From assembly GCF_034555375.1 (NCBI RefSeq), contig NZ_CP140706.1:3835001-3899000 (forward strand): a DNA stretch of 64,000 nt. Reading direction: 5' to 3'. The translations under genes were made by a program, and so were the position numbers. Shown piece by piece: positions 1 through 13,000 of the stretch (positions are counted from its first letter, which is position 1; every line of letters begins with the position of its first letter). A model generated the notes under the pieces. That model was given only the letters and a program-made list of their open reading frames with translations. It did no database searches and was not told where the DNA came from. The stretch is from Pseudomonas sp. B33.4 (GTDB taxonomy: Bacteria; Pseudomonadota; Gammaproteobacteria; Pseudomonadales; Pseudomonadaceae).

Positions 1-1091
1 TAGCGCAGCAACAGGCTGCGGCCGATCATCGGCGTGGCGCTGTCGACGTAATACAACTGATTCAGCGCGGTGACATCGGCCGGCGTCAGGGTTTCGATGG
101 CGGCGGCACGTTTGTCGCCGTAACTGCTGCCGGGATAGACATCGATGGTGTTGCTGCCAATCGCGGCGATGTCCTTGAGCACGTAATTCTTGGCGCCCTC
201 CCCGACCGCCGAAATCGACACCACTGAGGTGATGCCAATGACGATACCAAGCATGGTCAACAAGGTGCGCATGCGATGGGAAATCAACGCCACCCACGCC
301 ATGGCGAACGCCTCTTTGAACAACCCGAGACTGGCAACAAGACGCCGGGAGGCGGTGGCTTTCGGCGTCACCGGTTCGTCGCTGAGCAGATGCGTAGTGT
401 CGCGTTCGTTGGCGCGGTCGCTGAGGATTTCGCCGTCGCTGACTTCGATGATGCGCTCGGCGTTGGCCGCGACTTTCGGGTCGTGGGTCACCAGAATCAC
501 CGTGTGCCCCGCCGCGTGCAGCTCCAGCAGGATGCGCATCACCTCTTTGCCGCTGGCGGTATCGAGGGCGCCGGTCGGTTCGTCGGCGAGGATCACTTCG
601 CCGCCATTCATCAAGGCCCGGGCGATACTCACCCGCTGCTGCTGACCGCCGGAAAGCTGGCTCGGCCGATGCGCCAGGTGTCCCTCCAGGCCCAGCCGCG
701 CCAACAATTCACGGGCACGGGCATGGCGCTGAAGCTGCGGCGTACCGGCGTAAATCGCCGGCATCTCAACGTTGTGCATCGCGCTCAAATGCGGCAGCAA
801 GTGGTAACGCTGGAAGATGAAACCGAAGTAGTCACGGCGCAGTTCAGCCAGCGCCTGATTGTCCAGATCGCGGGTTTCCTGGCCGTTGATCCTGTAGCTG
901 CCGGCGGTAGCGTAATCGAGGCAGCCGAGGATGTTCATCAGCGTCGATTTACCGGAACCCGAAGCGCCAATGATCGCGACCATTTCCCCGGCGTTGATTG
1001 TCAGGTTGATGTTTTTCAGCGCCAGAAATTCGCGGTCGCCGGCGGTGAAACTGCGGGTGATGCCGGTGAGCTGCAGCAGTGGCTCAGTCAT
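1..1091 (-). CDS. macB: MacB-type ABC exporter, ATPase-permease fusion (partial, 3' end off the left edge)
   Basis: This is the inner-membrane component of a MacAB-type tripartite efflux pump, which couples ATP hydrolysis to expulsion of a substrate through an outer-membrane factor. The N-terminal nucleotide-binding domain shows Walker A GASGSGKST near residue 42, the signature LSGGQQQR near residue 150 and a Walker B with DEPTGALD. The MacB membrane domain follows, beginning with the first transmembrane segment (MRTLLTMLGIVIGITSVVS) and the start of the periplasmic part. About 363 residues are present of roughly 650 usual, the remainder lying outside the window. The ATG at 1089-1091 is two bases past the macA stop and has a G-rich ribosome site inside the macA end, so the two are co-translated. 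Immediately downstream of a lipopeptide synthetase, it most likely exports the lipopeptide; that role is inferred from context and from characterised Pseudomonas CLP loci. Confidence 0.95.
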   Translation of the reverse strand, partial: MTEPLLQLTGITRSFTAGDREFLALKNINLTINAGEMVAIIGASGSGKSTLMNILGCLDYATAGSYRINGQETRDLDNQALAELRRDYFGFIFQRYHLLPHLSAMHNVEMPAIYAGTPQLQRHARARELLARLGLEGHLAHRPSQLSGGQQQRVSIARALMNGGEVILADEPTGALDTASGKEVMRILLELHAAGHTVILVTHDPKVAANAERIIEVSDGEILSDRANERDTTHLLSDEPVTPKATASRRLVASLGLFKEAFAMAWVALISHRMRTLLTMLGIVIGITSVVSISAVGEGAKNYVLKDIAAIGSNTIDVYPGSSYGDKRAAAIETLTPADVTALNQLYYVDSATPMIGRSLLLR

Positions 1092-1093
1092 GC

Positions 1094-2242
1094 TCAGGCC
1101 CCCGCTACATTGGTCAGCGGATCACCGATGACCACGCGATCACCTTCCGCCAAGCCGTCATTGATCTGCACTTTGACGTTGTTGTTGATCCCGGTCTGCA
1201 CATTGCGCGACTGCGCGTGGCCCTTGGCATCCAGCACCCTTACAGGGAAGCTGCCATCGGCATTGCGCGGGCCGAGCGCCGCCACCGGCACGGTCAGCAC
1301 AGCCTTGGCGGTGTCGAGGATAATGCGCACCTGCGCGGTCATCGAAATGCGCAAACGATGGTCGGGGTTCGGCACCTCGAACAAGGCGTTGTAGAACACC
1401 GCGCTGCTTTGTTTCGGCGTACCGGCGGGCGGCGTTTCGAGGAAATTCTGTGGCGCCGGGTCCGTGCCGCGCAATTTTGCGTAGTAGCGTTTGTCCTCGC
1501 CAAGAATGGTGAAATACACTTCTTGCCCCGGCGCAATGTGGATCACATCGGCCTCGGACACCTGCGCCTTGACCGTCATGGTGTCCAGATCCGCCAGTTT
1601 CAGCAGGACCGGCGCCAGTTGGCTGGCGATCACCGTTTGCCCTTCCTGCGTCACCACACCGACCACATCACCATCGATCGGCGCAACAATCCGCGTGTAG
1701 GCCAGATTGACCTTGGCCGTGTCGATCTGGATATGCGCACTTTTGATCTGCGCATCCAGCGACATCAGGTTAGCCTGCTGCACCTGATAATCCGACTCGG
1801 CGGTTTCGAAATCCTGGCGCGAGATCGACGCGTCGTCCTGCAAGTTCTTGTAGCGCTCGTAAATCGCTTTGGTCTGCCTCAGTTGAGCCTGGGTCGCGCG
1901 TCTTTGCGCTTGCAGGTTTTCCTCATCAACCTGGGCCTGACGCAGGGTGTTCTGCAACACCAGCGGATCGATTTCCGCCAGCCACTGGCCCTTCTTCACC
2001 TTGTCGCCAACCTTGACCTTGAGCGACTTCAATTGCCCGGACACCTGCGCACCGACGTCCACTTGCTTGATGCCTTCGAGCAACCCGGTGGCCAGCACCG
2101 CGTTTTCGATGTCACTGCGTTCAACCGGCGCGGTCAGGTATTGCGGCGCCTCGGCCGGTGCCTGCACCGCGTAGAACGCCAATCCTGTTACTGCCACTAA
2201 TGCCAAACCCATACCGACTTTGCGCAACTTCGACTTTTCCAT
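1094..2242 (-). CDS. macA: MacA-type periplasmic adaptor (membrane fusion protein)
   Basis: This adaptor subunit of the MacAB-type exporter links MacB to the outer-membrane factor. The sequence shows an N-terminal membrane anchor (about residues 7-25, VGMGLALVAVTGLAFYAVQ), a biotinyl-lipoyl-like half (VGAQVSGQLKSLKVKVGDKV), a long alpha-helical hairpin rich in Gln, Glu and Ala (about 90-165), and beta-barrel and membrane-proximal parts toward the C-terminus. Length is about 382 residues, normal for the family. I chose the ATG at 2240-2242; an in-frame TTG four codons upstream is possible but less likely. It lies 66 bp after the last NRPS stop, separated by two small hairpins, so it may be transcribed with the synthetase or from a local promoter. 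It is followed two bases later by macB. Confidence 0.94.
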   Translation of the reverse strand: MEKSKLRKVGMGLALVAVTGLAFYAVQAPAEAPQYLTAPVERSDIENAVLATGLLEGIKQVDVGAQVSGQLKSLKVKVGDKVKKGQWLAEIDPLVLQNTLRQAQVDEENLQAQRRATQAQLRQTKAIYERYKNLQDDASISRQDFETAESDYQVQQANLMSLDAQIKSAHIQIDTAKVNLAYTRIVAPIDGDVVGVVTQEGQTVIASQLAPVLLKLADLDTMTVKAQVSEADVIHIAPGQEVYFTILGEDKRYYAKLRGTDPAPQNFLETPPAGTPKQSSAVFYNALFEVPNPDHRLRISMTAQVRIILDTAKAVLTVPVAALGPRNADGSFPVRVLDAKGHAQSRNVQTGINNNVKVQINDGLAEGDRVVIGDPLTNVAGA

Positions 2243-2258
2243 AAATAACCACAAGTCC

Positions 2259-2288
2259 GTTCAGGGGTGAACCCGGCCAGCGGCCGGG
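2259..2288. other. Two adjacent small hairpins between NRPS C and macA
   Basis: GTTCA-GGGG-TGAAC (2259-2272) is directly followed by CCCGGCC-AGC-GGCCGGG (2272-2288). Neither is followed by a T run in the direction of transcription, so this does not look like a standard intrinsic terminator. It could act as an attenuator or an mRNA processing/stability element between the 17.8-kb synthetase gene and the exporter genes. Function is inference. Confidence 0.45.
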
Positions 2289-2308
2289 CTCTGGTAGATA
2301 AACAACAA

Positions 2309-4060
2309 TCAGGAAACCACTTGGCCGGCCGGCACTTTCAGGCCGTCATGCCACCACGCCGCGAGACTGAAGACGTTGGGTGCCTTGAGAATCGTGAAGT
2401 GGTTGCCCGGCCCGTACCACACCGCCAGATCCGCAACCTGGCGCTGCCAACCCTCGACCATCGCCGCTTGTTCGCGCTGATTGCCCCACGCGTCCAGCGT
2501 CGGGTCATCGACCAGCGCCAGCCGCACCGGCCCGGTGTAGGCCAGTGGCGGTTGATAGACCGTGCGCAAGGCTGTGGCGAAGGTGCGGACCGGGCCATGC
2601 ATCGCCTGCGCTGACGAACGCGCAGACAACACACCGGCGCGTACCATGCCCTCGTGCAGCAGGGACATTTGCATAGTGTCATCAGCCTCGGCGAACGCCA
2701 GCGGATCGATGCCCAGGGACTTGCCGCTGGACAGTTGCAGCGTCTCGATCAAGCGTTCCAGCGCGGCGGTCGTGGTGTACGGTTTGCCCGCTGTGCCATT
2801 GCCACCGGGAGATTCACTGTCGATCAGGGTCAACGACGCCACTTCACGCCCCGCCGCCTGCAACTGCACTGCCATGGCATGCGCGACCCAACCGCCGAAG
2901 GAATGCCCGATCAAGTGCACCGCACCTTGCGGATACAACTGCTCGACGGCTTGCAGATAGCACTTCGCTGCCGCTTCAACCTGGCTGTGCGGCACGCCGC
3001 TGCCATCGAGCCCGCGCGGTTGCAGACCGAAAATCGGCCATTCCGGACCCAGTGCTTCGGTCAGGTGAATAAACCCGGTGACACTGTCGCCCGCGCCCGG
3101 CACGCAGAAGATCGGCGCATGCCCGGCGTGCCCGCTCTGGATGGTCAACACCGGCTGATAAGCCTGGGGCTGCGGTGCCTGTGCTGCCGCCATTGCCTGA
3201 CTGAGGGCCTGACCGAGTGCCTCGATATCCGGCGTTTTCATCATGCTGCGGTGATCCCCCGGCACATCGATGCAACGCAGCAAATCGCTGGCGACTTTCG
3301 GCTCCCAGCCACGGGTCGGACTCGGCTGTACCTGCCCTGGCATCAGTGCCTGAGCGCGGAACAAATGCACTGGCTGGCTGGCCGGGCTGACCCGGTAATG
3401 CGCCAGCGCCAGGCCATGAGCGGCCTCACGATCAAAGTAACTCCAGACGTCCGCTGCGCTCAGTGCGGCCAGTTCCGGGTCAGGCAATTGCTGTTCGCAG
3501 CAGCGCTGGAAAAGTTCGTCGAAGCCGATCAGCTCGACTTCAGCCTCAAGCCTTTCGACGTCAGTCAATGCTTGCAACCCTTCTTGACCACGCATCTGCG
3601 AGCGCGCGCGGCAATGCTCGAGCAACTGACGTTTATCGCGATGCTCGCCGCTCCAACGCGATTTATCCTGGCTGGCCGGATGCGGTGCGTAGGTATCGAG
3701 CAGGCCGACGAACGCCACCGCCTCATCCAGACCGAGCAACTGCTGAGCGACTTCATACGCCAGCAAACCACCAAACGACCACCCGGCCAGACGATACGGC
3801 CCATGCGGCTGCACCGCCCGGATAATCCCGACCATCCGCGTGGCCATGCATTCAAGGGTGCGCAGTTGCGGCTGCCCCAGCGGCACACCGGGCAAACCGT
3901 AAATCGGAAACTGCCCCTCGATGTGCATGCCCAATGCCGGGAAATACACGTCCCGGCCGCTGAACTCATGGATCAGAAATAGCGCATTGTCGCCTTCACC
4001 CGGTCGCACCACGACCAAGCCTTCCGGCTGCGCGAGCGTTGCGCCGGACTGACTGAGCAA
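2309..4060 (-). other. Tandem thioesterase didomain TE1-TE2 of NRPS C
   Basis: TE1 (residues about 5385-5650) has nucleophile GWSFGG and a late His in PGDHRSM. TE2 (about 5675-5940) has GHSFGG and a late His in GPGNHFT. Both therefore look catalytically intact. Tandem TEs are characteristic of Pseudomonas CLP synthetases, where the first mainly releases and cyclises and the second assists; that division of labour is known for the family and is not visible here. Confidence 0.9.
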
Positions 4061-7000
4061 CGCGGCCAGCGCCTCAATGCTCGGACGCTGGAACAACTGC
4101 GCCAGCGTCACCTGTTGCCCCGCACGTTGCAGCAGGTTGACCAGCCGAATAGCCAGCAGCGAATGCCCGCCCAACTCGAAGAAGTTGTCGTGACGACCGA
4201 CCTGCTCGACCTTGAGCACCTCGCCCCACACCTGCGCGAGCAAGGTTTCAACCTCGCCTTGCGGGGCTTCGTAGTGACGGCTGAGCACGGCGTCGAGGCC
4301 CGGAGCCGGCAGCGCCTGACGGTCGATCTTGCCGTTGGGACTCAACGGCAAAACGTCGAGCGCAACAAACGCACCCGGCACCATGTATTCGGGCAATTGT
4401 TCGAGGATGAACGCGCGCAGCGCGTCGATCGCAGGCACAGCACTGCCATCAACTGCAGTGAAATACCCGACCAGACGCTCGTCGCGCATCAGCACCACCG
4501 CCTCGCGAACCAGCGGGTGCTGGATCAACCGCGCTTCGATTTCACCGAGTTCCAGACGCAAGCCATGCAGCTTGACCTGAAAGTCATTGCGCCCGAGGAA
4601 TTCAAGGTTGCCGTCAGCGCGGTAGCGCACCAGATCACCGGTGCGGTACAAGCGATCACCGGCCACAAACGGGCTGTCGATAAAGCGCTCGGCCTGCATC
4701 TGCGGCAGCGCCATGTAACCGCGCGCCACGCCGATACCGCCGATGTGCAACTGGCCAATGACGCCGAGCGGCACCGGTTGATCGTGCGCATCGAGCACAT
4801 ACAGGCGGGTGTTGCAGATGGCTTTGCCGATCGGCAATTCGGTGGACGGCACCGGCATGTGCGGTTCCAGTGTCCACGCCGTGCTGTCGACTGTGGCTTC
4901 GGTCGGGCCATACACGTTATGCAGGCGTACCCACGGCAGGCGTTGGCGCACAGCATCGGCCAGCGCCGCGGTGAGTTCGCCACCACCACAGAACACATCG
5001 GTGAGGCTGGTGCATTCACTGACCTCCTGCAGCTCAACAAACTGCTGCAACAGCGCCGGCACAAACTTGACCACCGTGATCCGTTGCTGACGAATCACTT
5101 GCGCCAGATACGCCGGTTCACGATGACCGCCGGGCCGTGCCAGCACCAGGCGTACGCCGGCCGTCAGCGGCCAGAAGAACTCCCACACCGAACCGTCGAA
5201 ACTGAATGGCGCTTTCTGCAACAACGCGCCGTTTGGGGCTGGCGGACAAATCTGCGAGCCCCAATGCACCAGATTGCACAAGCCACGGTGTTCGAGCATC
5301 ACGCCTTTTGGTGTGCCGGTCGAACCCGAGGTGTAGATCATGTAGGCCAGATTCGAGGCATTGAGGCCGGGCACCTGCGGATTGTTTTCTGATTGCTCGT
5401 GCCAGGTGCATTGGTCAAAGTCGATGACTGCTGCGTCGGTCCCGGCAAACAGCGATCGAGTCGCCGTCTGCACCAGCACTGCCACCGGCGCACAATCCCT
5501 GAGCATAAAGTCCAGGCGCTCCGCTGGGTAAGCCGGATCCAGCGGCACGTAAGCGCCACCGGCCTTGAGAATACCGAGCAACCCCACCACCAGATCGAGT
5601 CCACGCTCGACGCACAGCGCCACCCGCGCATCCGGCCCCACGCCCTGCTCGCGCAGGTGATGGGCGAGGCGGTTGGCACGCGCATTAAGTTCGCGGTAAG
5701 TCAGACAGTGTTCGTCAGTCTGCACGGCGATGGCGTCCGGCTGACGCTGCACTTGCGCTTCGAACAGGCTCTGCACCGGTTGCTCGACCGGGCAATCAAC
5801 CGCTGTCGCGTTGAAATCGCCAAGCAAACGCTGCTGTTCATCCACCGCCAGCAGGTTGATCTGCGCCAACACGGCCTGATCATCACTGACCAATACAGCC
5901 AGCAAACGCTGGAAGTAACCGACAAACCGCCGCACGGTCGCCTCATCGAACAACGCCGTGGCGTAGCGCAACGAACCGCGAACACCTTCCTGTGTATCGC
6001 CCAGGCTCAGCGACAGGTCGAACTTCACGAAGTGATTGTCCCCGGCCACGCCTTCCAGCGTCAGCCCGCCCAGCGCCAAGGCTGGCGCGACGCTGCTGTC
6101 CCAGCTCACCAGAGTCTGGAACAACGGTGTGTGGGAAAGGCTGCGCAGCGGCCGGGTGATTTCCACCACGTGTTCGAACGGCAGATCCTGATGCGCCTGC
6201 GCGGCCAGGGTCTGCGCTTTGACCCGCGCCAGCAACGCTGCGCCCGTCAGCTCACCTGAAGTGTCGACACGCAGCGCGAGGGTGTTGACGAACATGCCGA
6301 TCAGCTCTTCGATCTCGGCGCGGGTACGGTTGGCCACGGGCGAGCCGATCACCACATCGGACTGCCCGGACAGGCGAGCCAACAACATCGCCCACGCGCT
6401 CATGATCACCATGTATGGCGTCATGGCGTGGCGTTGACATAACAGCTTCAGGCCGGCGCTGGTCTGCTCGTCCAGCACTATTTCGACACTGCCGCCGTGG
6501 TGATCCTGTTGCGCCGGACGTGGCCGGTCAGTCGGCAGGCTCAGCAACGCTGGGGCGCCGGCCAGCGTCTGCTGCCAGTAATCGCTTTGGCGCTGCAGCA
6601 CCTCGCCGCTCAGCCAGCGACGTTGCCACACCGCGTAGTCGGCGTATTGCAGGGCCAGCGGTGGCAGCGGGTCGTCCTCGCCGTGACTGAACGCCTGATA
6701 CAACGCCATCAATTCACGAGTCAGCACACCCATCGACCAGCCGTCGGAGATGATGTGGTGCATCGTCAGTAACAGCACATGGTGCTCATCGGCCAGACGC
6801 ACCAGACGACCACGAATCAACGGGCCGTCTTGCAAATTGAATGGCCCGCGCGCCTCCGTGTCGAGCAATGTGCGCAACGCCTGCTCTGCCTGCGGCTGTT
6901 GCCGCCAATCTTCCTCAATCAGCGTCAGCCCACTGTCGACCGGGGCTATCAGCACCTGTGCCTGGTCGTTCAATTGCGTGAAACGGCTGCGCAGGGATTC

Positions 7001-10000
7001 GTGCCGCGCAACGATCCGCGCCAATGCCTGTTGCAGTGCCACGGCGTTCAGCGGGCCACGCAAATGCAGACCCAGAGGAATGTTGTAGGCGGTGTTGCCG
7101 CCGTCCATCTGCGCGAGGAACCACAAACGTTGCTGGGCGAACGACAACGGCAGCGCCTGATCGCGCGGTGCCGGCAGAATTTCCGGCAAGCTGCTGCGTT
7201 CGGCCTGACTCAACACTTCAGCGACCGCCGCCAGTTCCGGGTTGGCAAACAGATCCGCCAGCGCCAGCTCCACGCCCAGTTGCTGGCGCACTTGGGAGAG
7301 CATGCGCATCGCCAGCAATGAATGACCGCCAAGTTCGAAGAAGTTGTCATGGCGGCCGACCTGTTCGACCTGCAACACCTCGGCCCAGACCTGCGCAAGA
7401 GCGGCTTCCAAAGGATTGGCCGGCGCCTCGTAAACCCGACTGAGCAGCGCCTCCTGCGTCGGTGCCGGCAGTGCCTTGCGGTCGACCTTGCCGTTGTTGT
7501 TCAACGGCAATACATCGAGTTGCACCCACGCCGTCGGCACCATGTATTCCGGCAGTCGTGCGTGCATCTGCGCGTGCAGTTCGGCGCTGTCCAAGACGCT
7601 ATCCTGCGTCGTGTAGTAAGCCACCAGCCGCGTGGCGTCCTGACCGTCGCGGCGCGCCAGCACCACCGCTTCCTTGATGCCCGGGCAGTTCAGCAGGCGG
7701 TTTTCGATTTCCCCCAGTTCGATGCGGAAGCCACGGATCTTCACCTGATCGTCGTTACGCCCGATGCAATCGAGTTGCCCCGGCGCCAGCCAACGCGCGA
7801 GGTCGCCAGTGCGGTAGAGCAGCGCACCCGGTTTTTCACTGAACGGATCGCAGAGGAATTTCTCGGCGGTCAGATCCGGCCGATTCAGGTAACCCAGCGC
7901 CACGCCCTGCCCGCCGATATACAGCTCGCCGGTCACGCCCATCGGCACCGGTTGCTGATACGCGTCGAGCACGTACACCTGCGTGTTGCCGATGGGGCCA
8001 CCAATCGGCACGCTCTCGGCATTTTCAGCCACCTCCTTCACTTCGAACGTCGTTGCGTAGGTGGTGGTTTCGGTCGGGCCGTAGCAATGCACGATGCGCA
8101 ACGCCGGGGCCTCGGCCAGCAGTCGCCGGAATGCCGCTGGATCGCCACGCTCACCGCCGCACAGCAGAATCCGCAGGCCCTTGAGCGCCTGCGCAATCAG
8201 TTGCACGTACTGGTTGAACAGCGCGGTGGTGACAAACAGGATCGTCGCGCCGCTGGCACTCAGTTCACGGCCGAAGGCATTCGGATCAAGCAGGGTTTGA
8301 TGGTCGATGACCACCACGCGACCGCCGTTGAGCAGTGGCCCCCAGATGTCCATGGTGCTGGCGTCGAACGCCGGGTTCGAGGCGAACACCACACGATCCT
8401 GGGCAGTGAAATCGGCGTAACCGTTGTTGAGCACCAACCGACCGATGCCCCGATGCGGCACCATCACCCCTTTCGGCGTGCCGGTGGAACCCGAGGTGTA
8501 CATGATGTACGCCAGCGCCTCGGAAGACTGCACAAGATTCGGATTGTGCGTCGGCTGGCCGTTGAGGGTCAGGGTGTCGAGATCGATGCGCGGCGCGGCG
8601 TAGGCGATGATTTCACTGCTCAAGGTTAGCAGCGCCACTGCCTGACAGTCCTCGACCATGAACGCCTGGCGTTCGCTCGGCGCATTGATGTCCAGCGGCA
8701 CGTACGCCGCCGCACACTTGGCAATGGCCAATTGCGCCACCAGCAGCTCCAGCGAGCGCGGCAGCAGGATTGCCACGTGATCGCCCGGTTGCACGCCGTG
8801 AGCGATCAGGTGATGGGCCAAACGGTTGGCTTGGGCATTCAGCTCAAAGTAACTCAGCGAATGCGCACCATGCACCGCCGCCACAGCCTTGGGATGCGCG
8901 GCCGCCTGCTGCTGGAAAATTCCGTGCACGGTCAGGGTTTGCGGGTAATCGCGCGCCGTGGCGTTGAAGTCACGCAGCAAGCGCTTGCGCTCATCTGCTG
9001 CCAGCAACGGCACCTGTTCCAACACCGTTTGATCACTGCTGATCATCGCTTCAAGCAAGCGCTGCAAGTAGCCGATGTACCGCTCGACCGTCGACGCATC
9101 GAACAGCGCCGTGGCGTAGTTCAGCGAACCGCGAATCACTCCATTGACCTCGCCCAGTGTCAGCGTCAGGTCAAACTTGGCGACATCGCCCGACCCGGCA
9201 ATGCCCTCCAGCGTCAGATCGCCCAACGCCAGTTGCGGGCCGACGCTACTGTCCCAGTTCAATGTGGTCTGGAACAGCGGGCTCTGCGCCAGACTGCGCA
9301 GCGGTCGGGCGATTTCCACCACTTGTTCGAACGGCAGATCCTGATGCGCCTGGGCCGCCAGTGTCCGCGCCTTGACCTGCGCCAACAGCGCTTCGACGCT
9401 CACCGCGCCCGAGGTGTCGATGCGCAAGGCCAGCGTGTTGACGAACATGCCGATCAAGCCTTCGAGTTCAGCGCGGCTGCGGTTGGCCACCGGCGCACCG
9501 ATCACCACATCGGTCTGCCCGGACAGGCGACTCATCAGCGATGCCCAGGCACTCATCACGGTCATGAACAGGGTCACGCCGTGACGTTGGCTCAAGGCCT
9601 TGAGCCCTGCACTCAGGCGCGGGTCCAGCAGCACTTCGACGTTGCCGCCGGTGTAATCCTGCTGCGCCGGACGCGGGCGATCGGTCGGCAGCATCAACAA
9701 GGCCGGCGCGCCGTCGAGGGTCTGCTGCCAGTAGTCGCTTTGCTGTTGCAGCACTTCACCGCTGAGCCAGCGCCGCTGCCACACGGCGTAGTCGCCGTAT
9801 TGCAGGGTCAGGGCTGGCAGCGGATCAGGCTGCCCATGGCTGAACGCTTGATACAACGCCATCAACTCAGCGGTCAGCACACCCATCGACCAGCCATCAG
9901 CGACGATGTGATGCACGGTCAACAGCAGCACATGATGCTCGTCGGCCAGACGCACCAGTCGCCCACGAATCAACGAATCGTCCTGCAGATCAAAGGCTGT

Positions 10001-13000
10001 TGAGGCTTCTTGCGCCATCAATGCCTGCAAGGTGAGTTCGGCTTGCAAGTCTTGGCGCAGGTCTTCCACGCGCAAGAGCAAACCGCTGTCGACCGGGGCA
10101 ATCGACACCTGTGCGCCGTCGTCGAGGCGAATGAAGCGGCTGCGCAGGGTTTCGTGGCGGGCAACGATCCGCGCCAGCGCTGATTGCAGGGCATCGACGT
10201 CGAGGTGACCACGCAAGCGCAGACCGACAGGGATGTTGTACGCCGAGTTGCCACCCGCCATCTGCGCCAGGAACCACAGGCGTTGTTGGGCGAAGGACAT
10301 CGGCAGCGCTTGATCACGCGGTGCCGGCACGATGTCCGGTAGCACGCTGCGCCCGGCGCGATTCAATACTTCAGCGACTGCGCGCAATTGTGCGTCGGCA
10401 AACAAATCACTCAGCGCCAGTTCGACGCCGAGGCGCTGACGGATCAGCGAAACCATGCGCATCGCCAACAGCGAATGACCGCCGAGTTCGAAGAAGTGAT
10501 CGTGACGGCCGACCTGCTCGACTTGCAGCACTTCGCCCCAGATCTGCGCCAGCGCGGTTTCCAGTTGGCCTTGCGGCACCACGTATTCGCGGGTGGGCAG
10601 TGCGGCCAGATCCGGTTTCGGCAACGCCTTGCGGTCGACCTTGCCATTGGCGGTCAGCGGCAAAGCCTCGAGCCGGACAAACGCCGCCGGCACCATGTAG
10701 TCCGGCAACTGCGTCAACAGCTGTGCGCGCAATTCGCCCACTGCCAGTGGCTCGGCCCCGGTCTGTTCGGTGAAGTACGCCACCAGTCGCGGCTGGCCGG
10801 GTTGGTCCTCGCGGGCCAGCAGCACCGCTTCGTTGATACCGGGGAGCTGATTGAGACGGGTCTCGATTTCGCCCAATTCAATGCGCATGCCACGGATTTT
10901 CACCTGGTCGTCGTTACGCCCCAAGTAGTCGAGCAAGCCGTCTTCGCGCCAGCGGGCAAGGTCACCGGTGCGGTACATGCGCGCATTCGGCGTGCGGCTG
11001 AACGGGTCGAGCAGGAAACGTTCGGCGGTCAGATCAGCACGATTCAGATAACCCCGAGCTACTCCGGCGCCACCGACGTACAACTCGCCCATCACGCCCA
11101 TTGGTACCGGGCGTTGCTGCTCGTCGAGCAAATAGACCGCCGCGTTCGCCACCGGTTGGCCGATGTGCAACGCCGCGCCCACTTCGACATGCCCGGAAGT
11201 GGCGACCACAGTGGCCTCGGTCGGGCCGTAATTGTTGATCACGGCGAAGCGCTGCTGACGGCTGAACTGACGCAAGCGATCGCCACCAATCAGCAAGGTG
11301 CGCAAGGTCGGATGATCAAGATTCTGGCTGAAGGCGTATTCGGCGACCGGTGTCGGCAAAAAGCTCACGTCCAGCGGTTGCGCGCGCCACCAGTCGAGCA
11401 AGGCATCGACGTCTTCCGCGCCGTCGTGAGTAGGTGCCAGATGCACCGTCGCGCCCGCACACAGTGCCGGCCAGACTTCCCACGCCATGGCATCAAAGCC
11501 AAACCCGGCGAGGCTTGAGGTGTGGTTGCCGGCACGCAAGTCGAACGCCTCACAGTGCCAGTCGACCAGATTGGACAACGTCTGATGTTCGACCATGACC
11601 CCTTTGGGCAGACCAGTCGAACCCGAGGTGTAGATCACGTACGCCAGATGCGCAGCGGTCAGGCCCGGCACCGCAGGATTGTGCTGCGCCTGCGCCGGCC
11701 ACGCGCACAGGTCGACATCGATCACTGGCACAGTCAGCAGTGGCAGTCTTTCGTGCAGATCGCTTTGCGTGAGCACCGCGACCGGCGCGCTGTCGCCGAG
11801 CAAATAGCTGATCCGCTCGGCGGGATGCGCCGGGTCGATCGGCACATAACCGGCGCCAGCCTTGAGGATGGCGACCAGCCCGACCAATGTATCCAGCCCC
11901 CGGCGGGCGACGATGGCCACGCGGTCATCGGCTTTCACCCCATGTTCGATCAAGTGATGAGCCAACGCATTGGCCTGGCGATTGAGCTGCAAGTAAGTCA
12001 GTGGCTGTCCGGCAAACAGCGCTGCCACGGCCTGCGGACGCTCGGCGACCTGCGACTCGAAGCGCTGCGCAATCGTCAGCCCACGCGGGTAGTCGGCTGC
12101 GGTTGCATTGAAGCGTATCAGCAACTGCTCGCGCTCTGCTGCCGGCAGGATCGACAACCGGTCAAAACCCACATGCGGAGTATGCTCCAGCGCATCAAGC
12201 AATACGTTCAACGCAGCCTGCATGTACCCGCAAATGCGTTGCGCATCAATGCCGGCCCCGGCCAATACCTTCAGGCTGAAACCTTCACCGAGATCATCGA
12301 CGCTGAGGGTCAGGCGATAGTTGCTGTGTTCCTCGGCATTGAGCAATTGCATACCGTGCCACGCTGCCTGCACCTCGGCGGATATCGGCCCGACCGGGGC
12401 GCTGTGACGATAATTGAGCAATGTGCTGAACAGCGGCGTGCCCGCTGGCATGGCGCTGCACTGTTGCACCTGCGCCAGTTGCGCATGCTCGTGAGCGAGC
12501 AACTGACTCAGGCGTTCGTGGGTCGCCAGTGCGGCGCCTTTGACGCTATGAGCGTTCAGCTCGATGCACAACGGCAAGGTGTTGATGAACACACCGAGCG
12601 CGCGCTCCGAGCCTTCACCACCCTGCAATCGGCCGAGCAACACCGTGCCAAACACCACGGCGTCGCGCCCGGACAACTGCCCCAGCACCTGCGCCCAGGC
12701 GAGGTGCATCAGGCTGGCGGCGCTGACACCCAAGCGCCGCGCCTGCTGACGCACGCTGTGGCTCAGTGGGCTTTCCAGATTCAGTTGCGCCTCTTGTGCG
12801 GGGCCGTCGTCGGTCAGACTCTGTCCGTAGGGCAAGGTCGGCTCATCAACAGCGCCGAGCATCTCGCTGAAGAAACCGGCGTGCTCTTGCTCGGTCAGGC
12901 CGGAACGGGTGTGCGCCACATAATTGCGGTACGGCACCGGCTCGCTCAGTTGCCCGGCGTTCCCCAGCAGAAACGCCTGCATCTCGTGCTGCAACACTTC

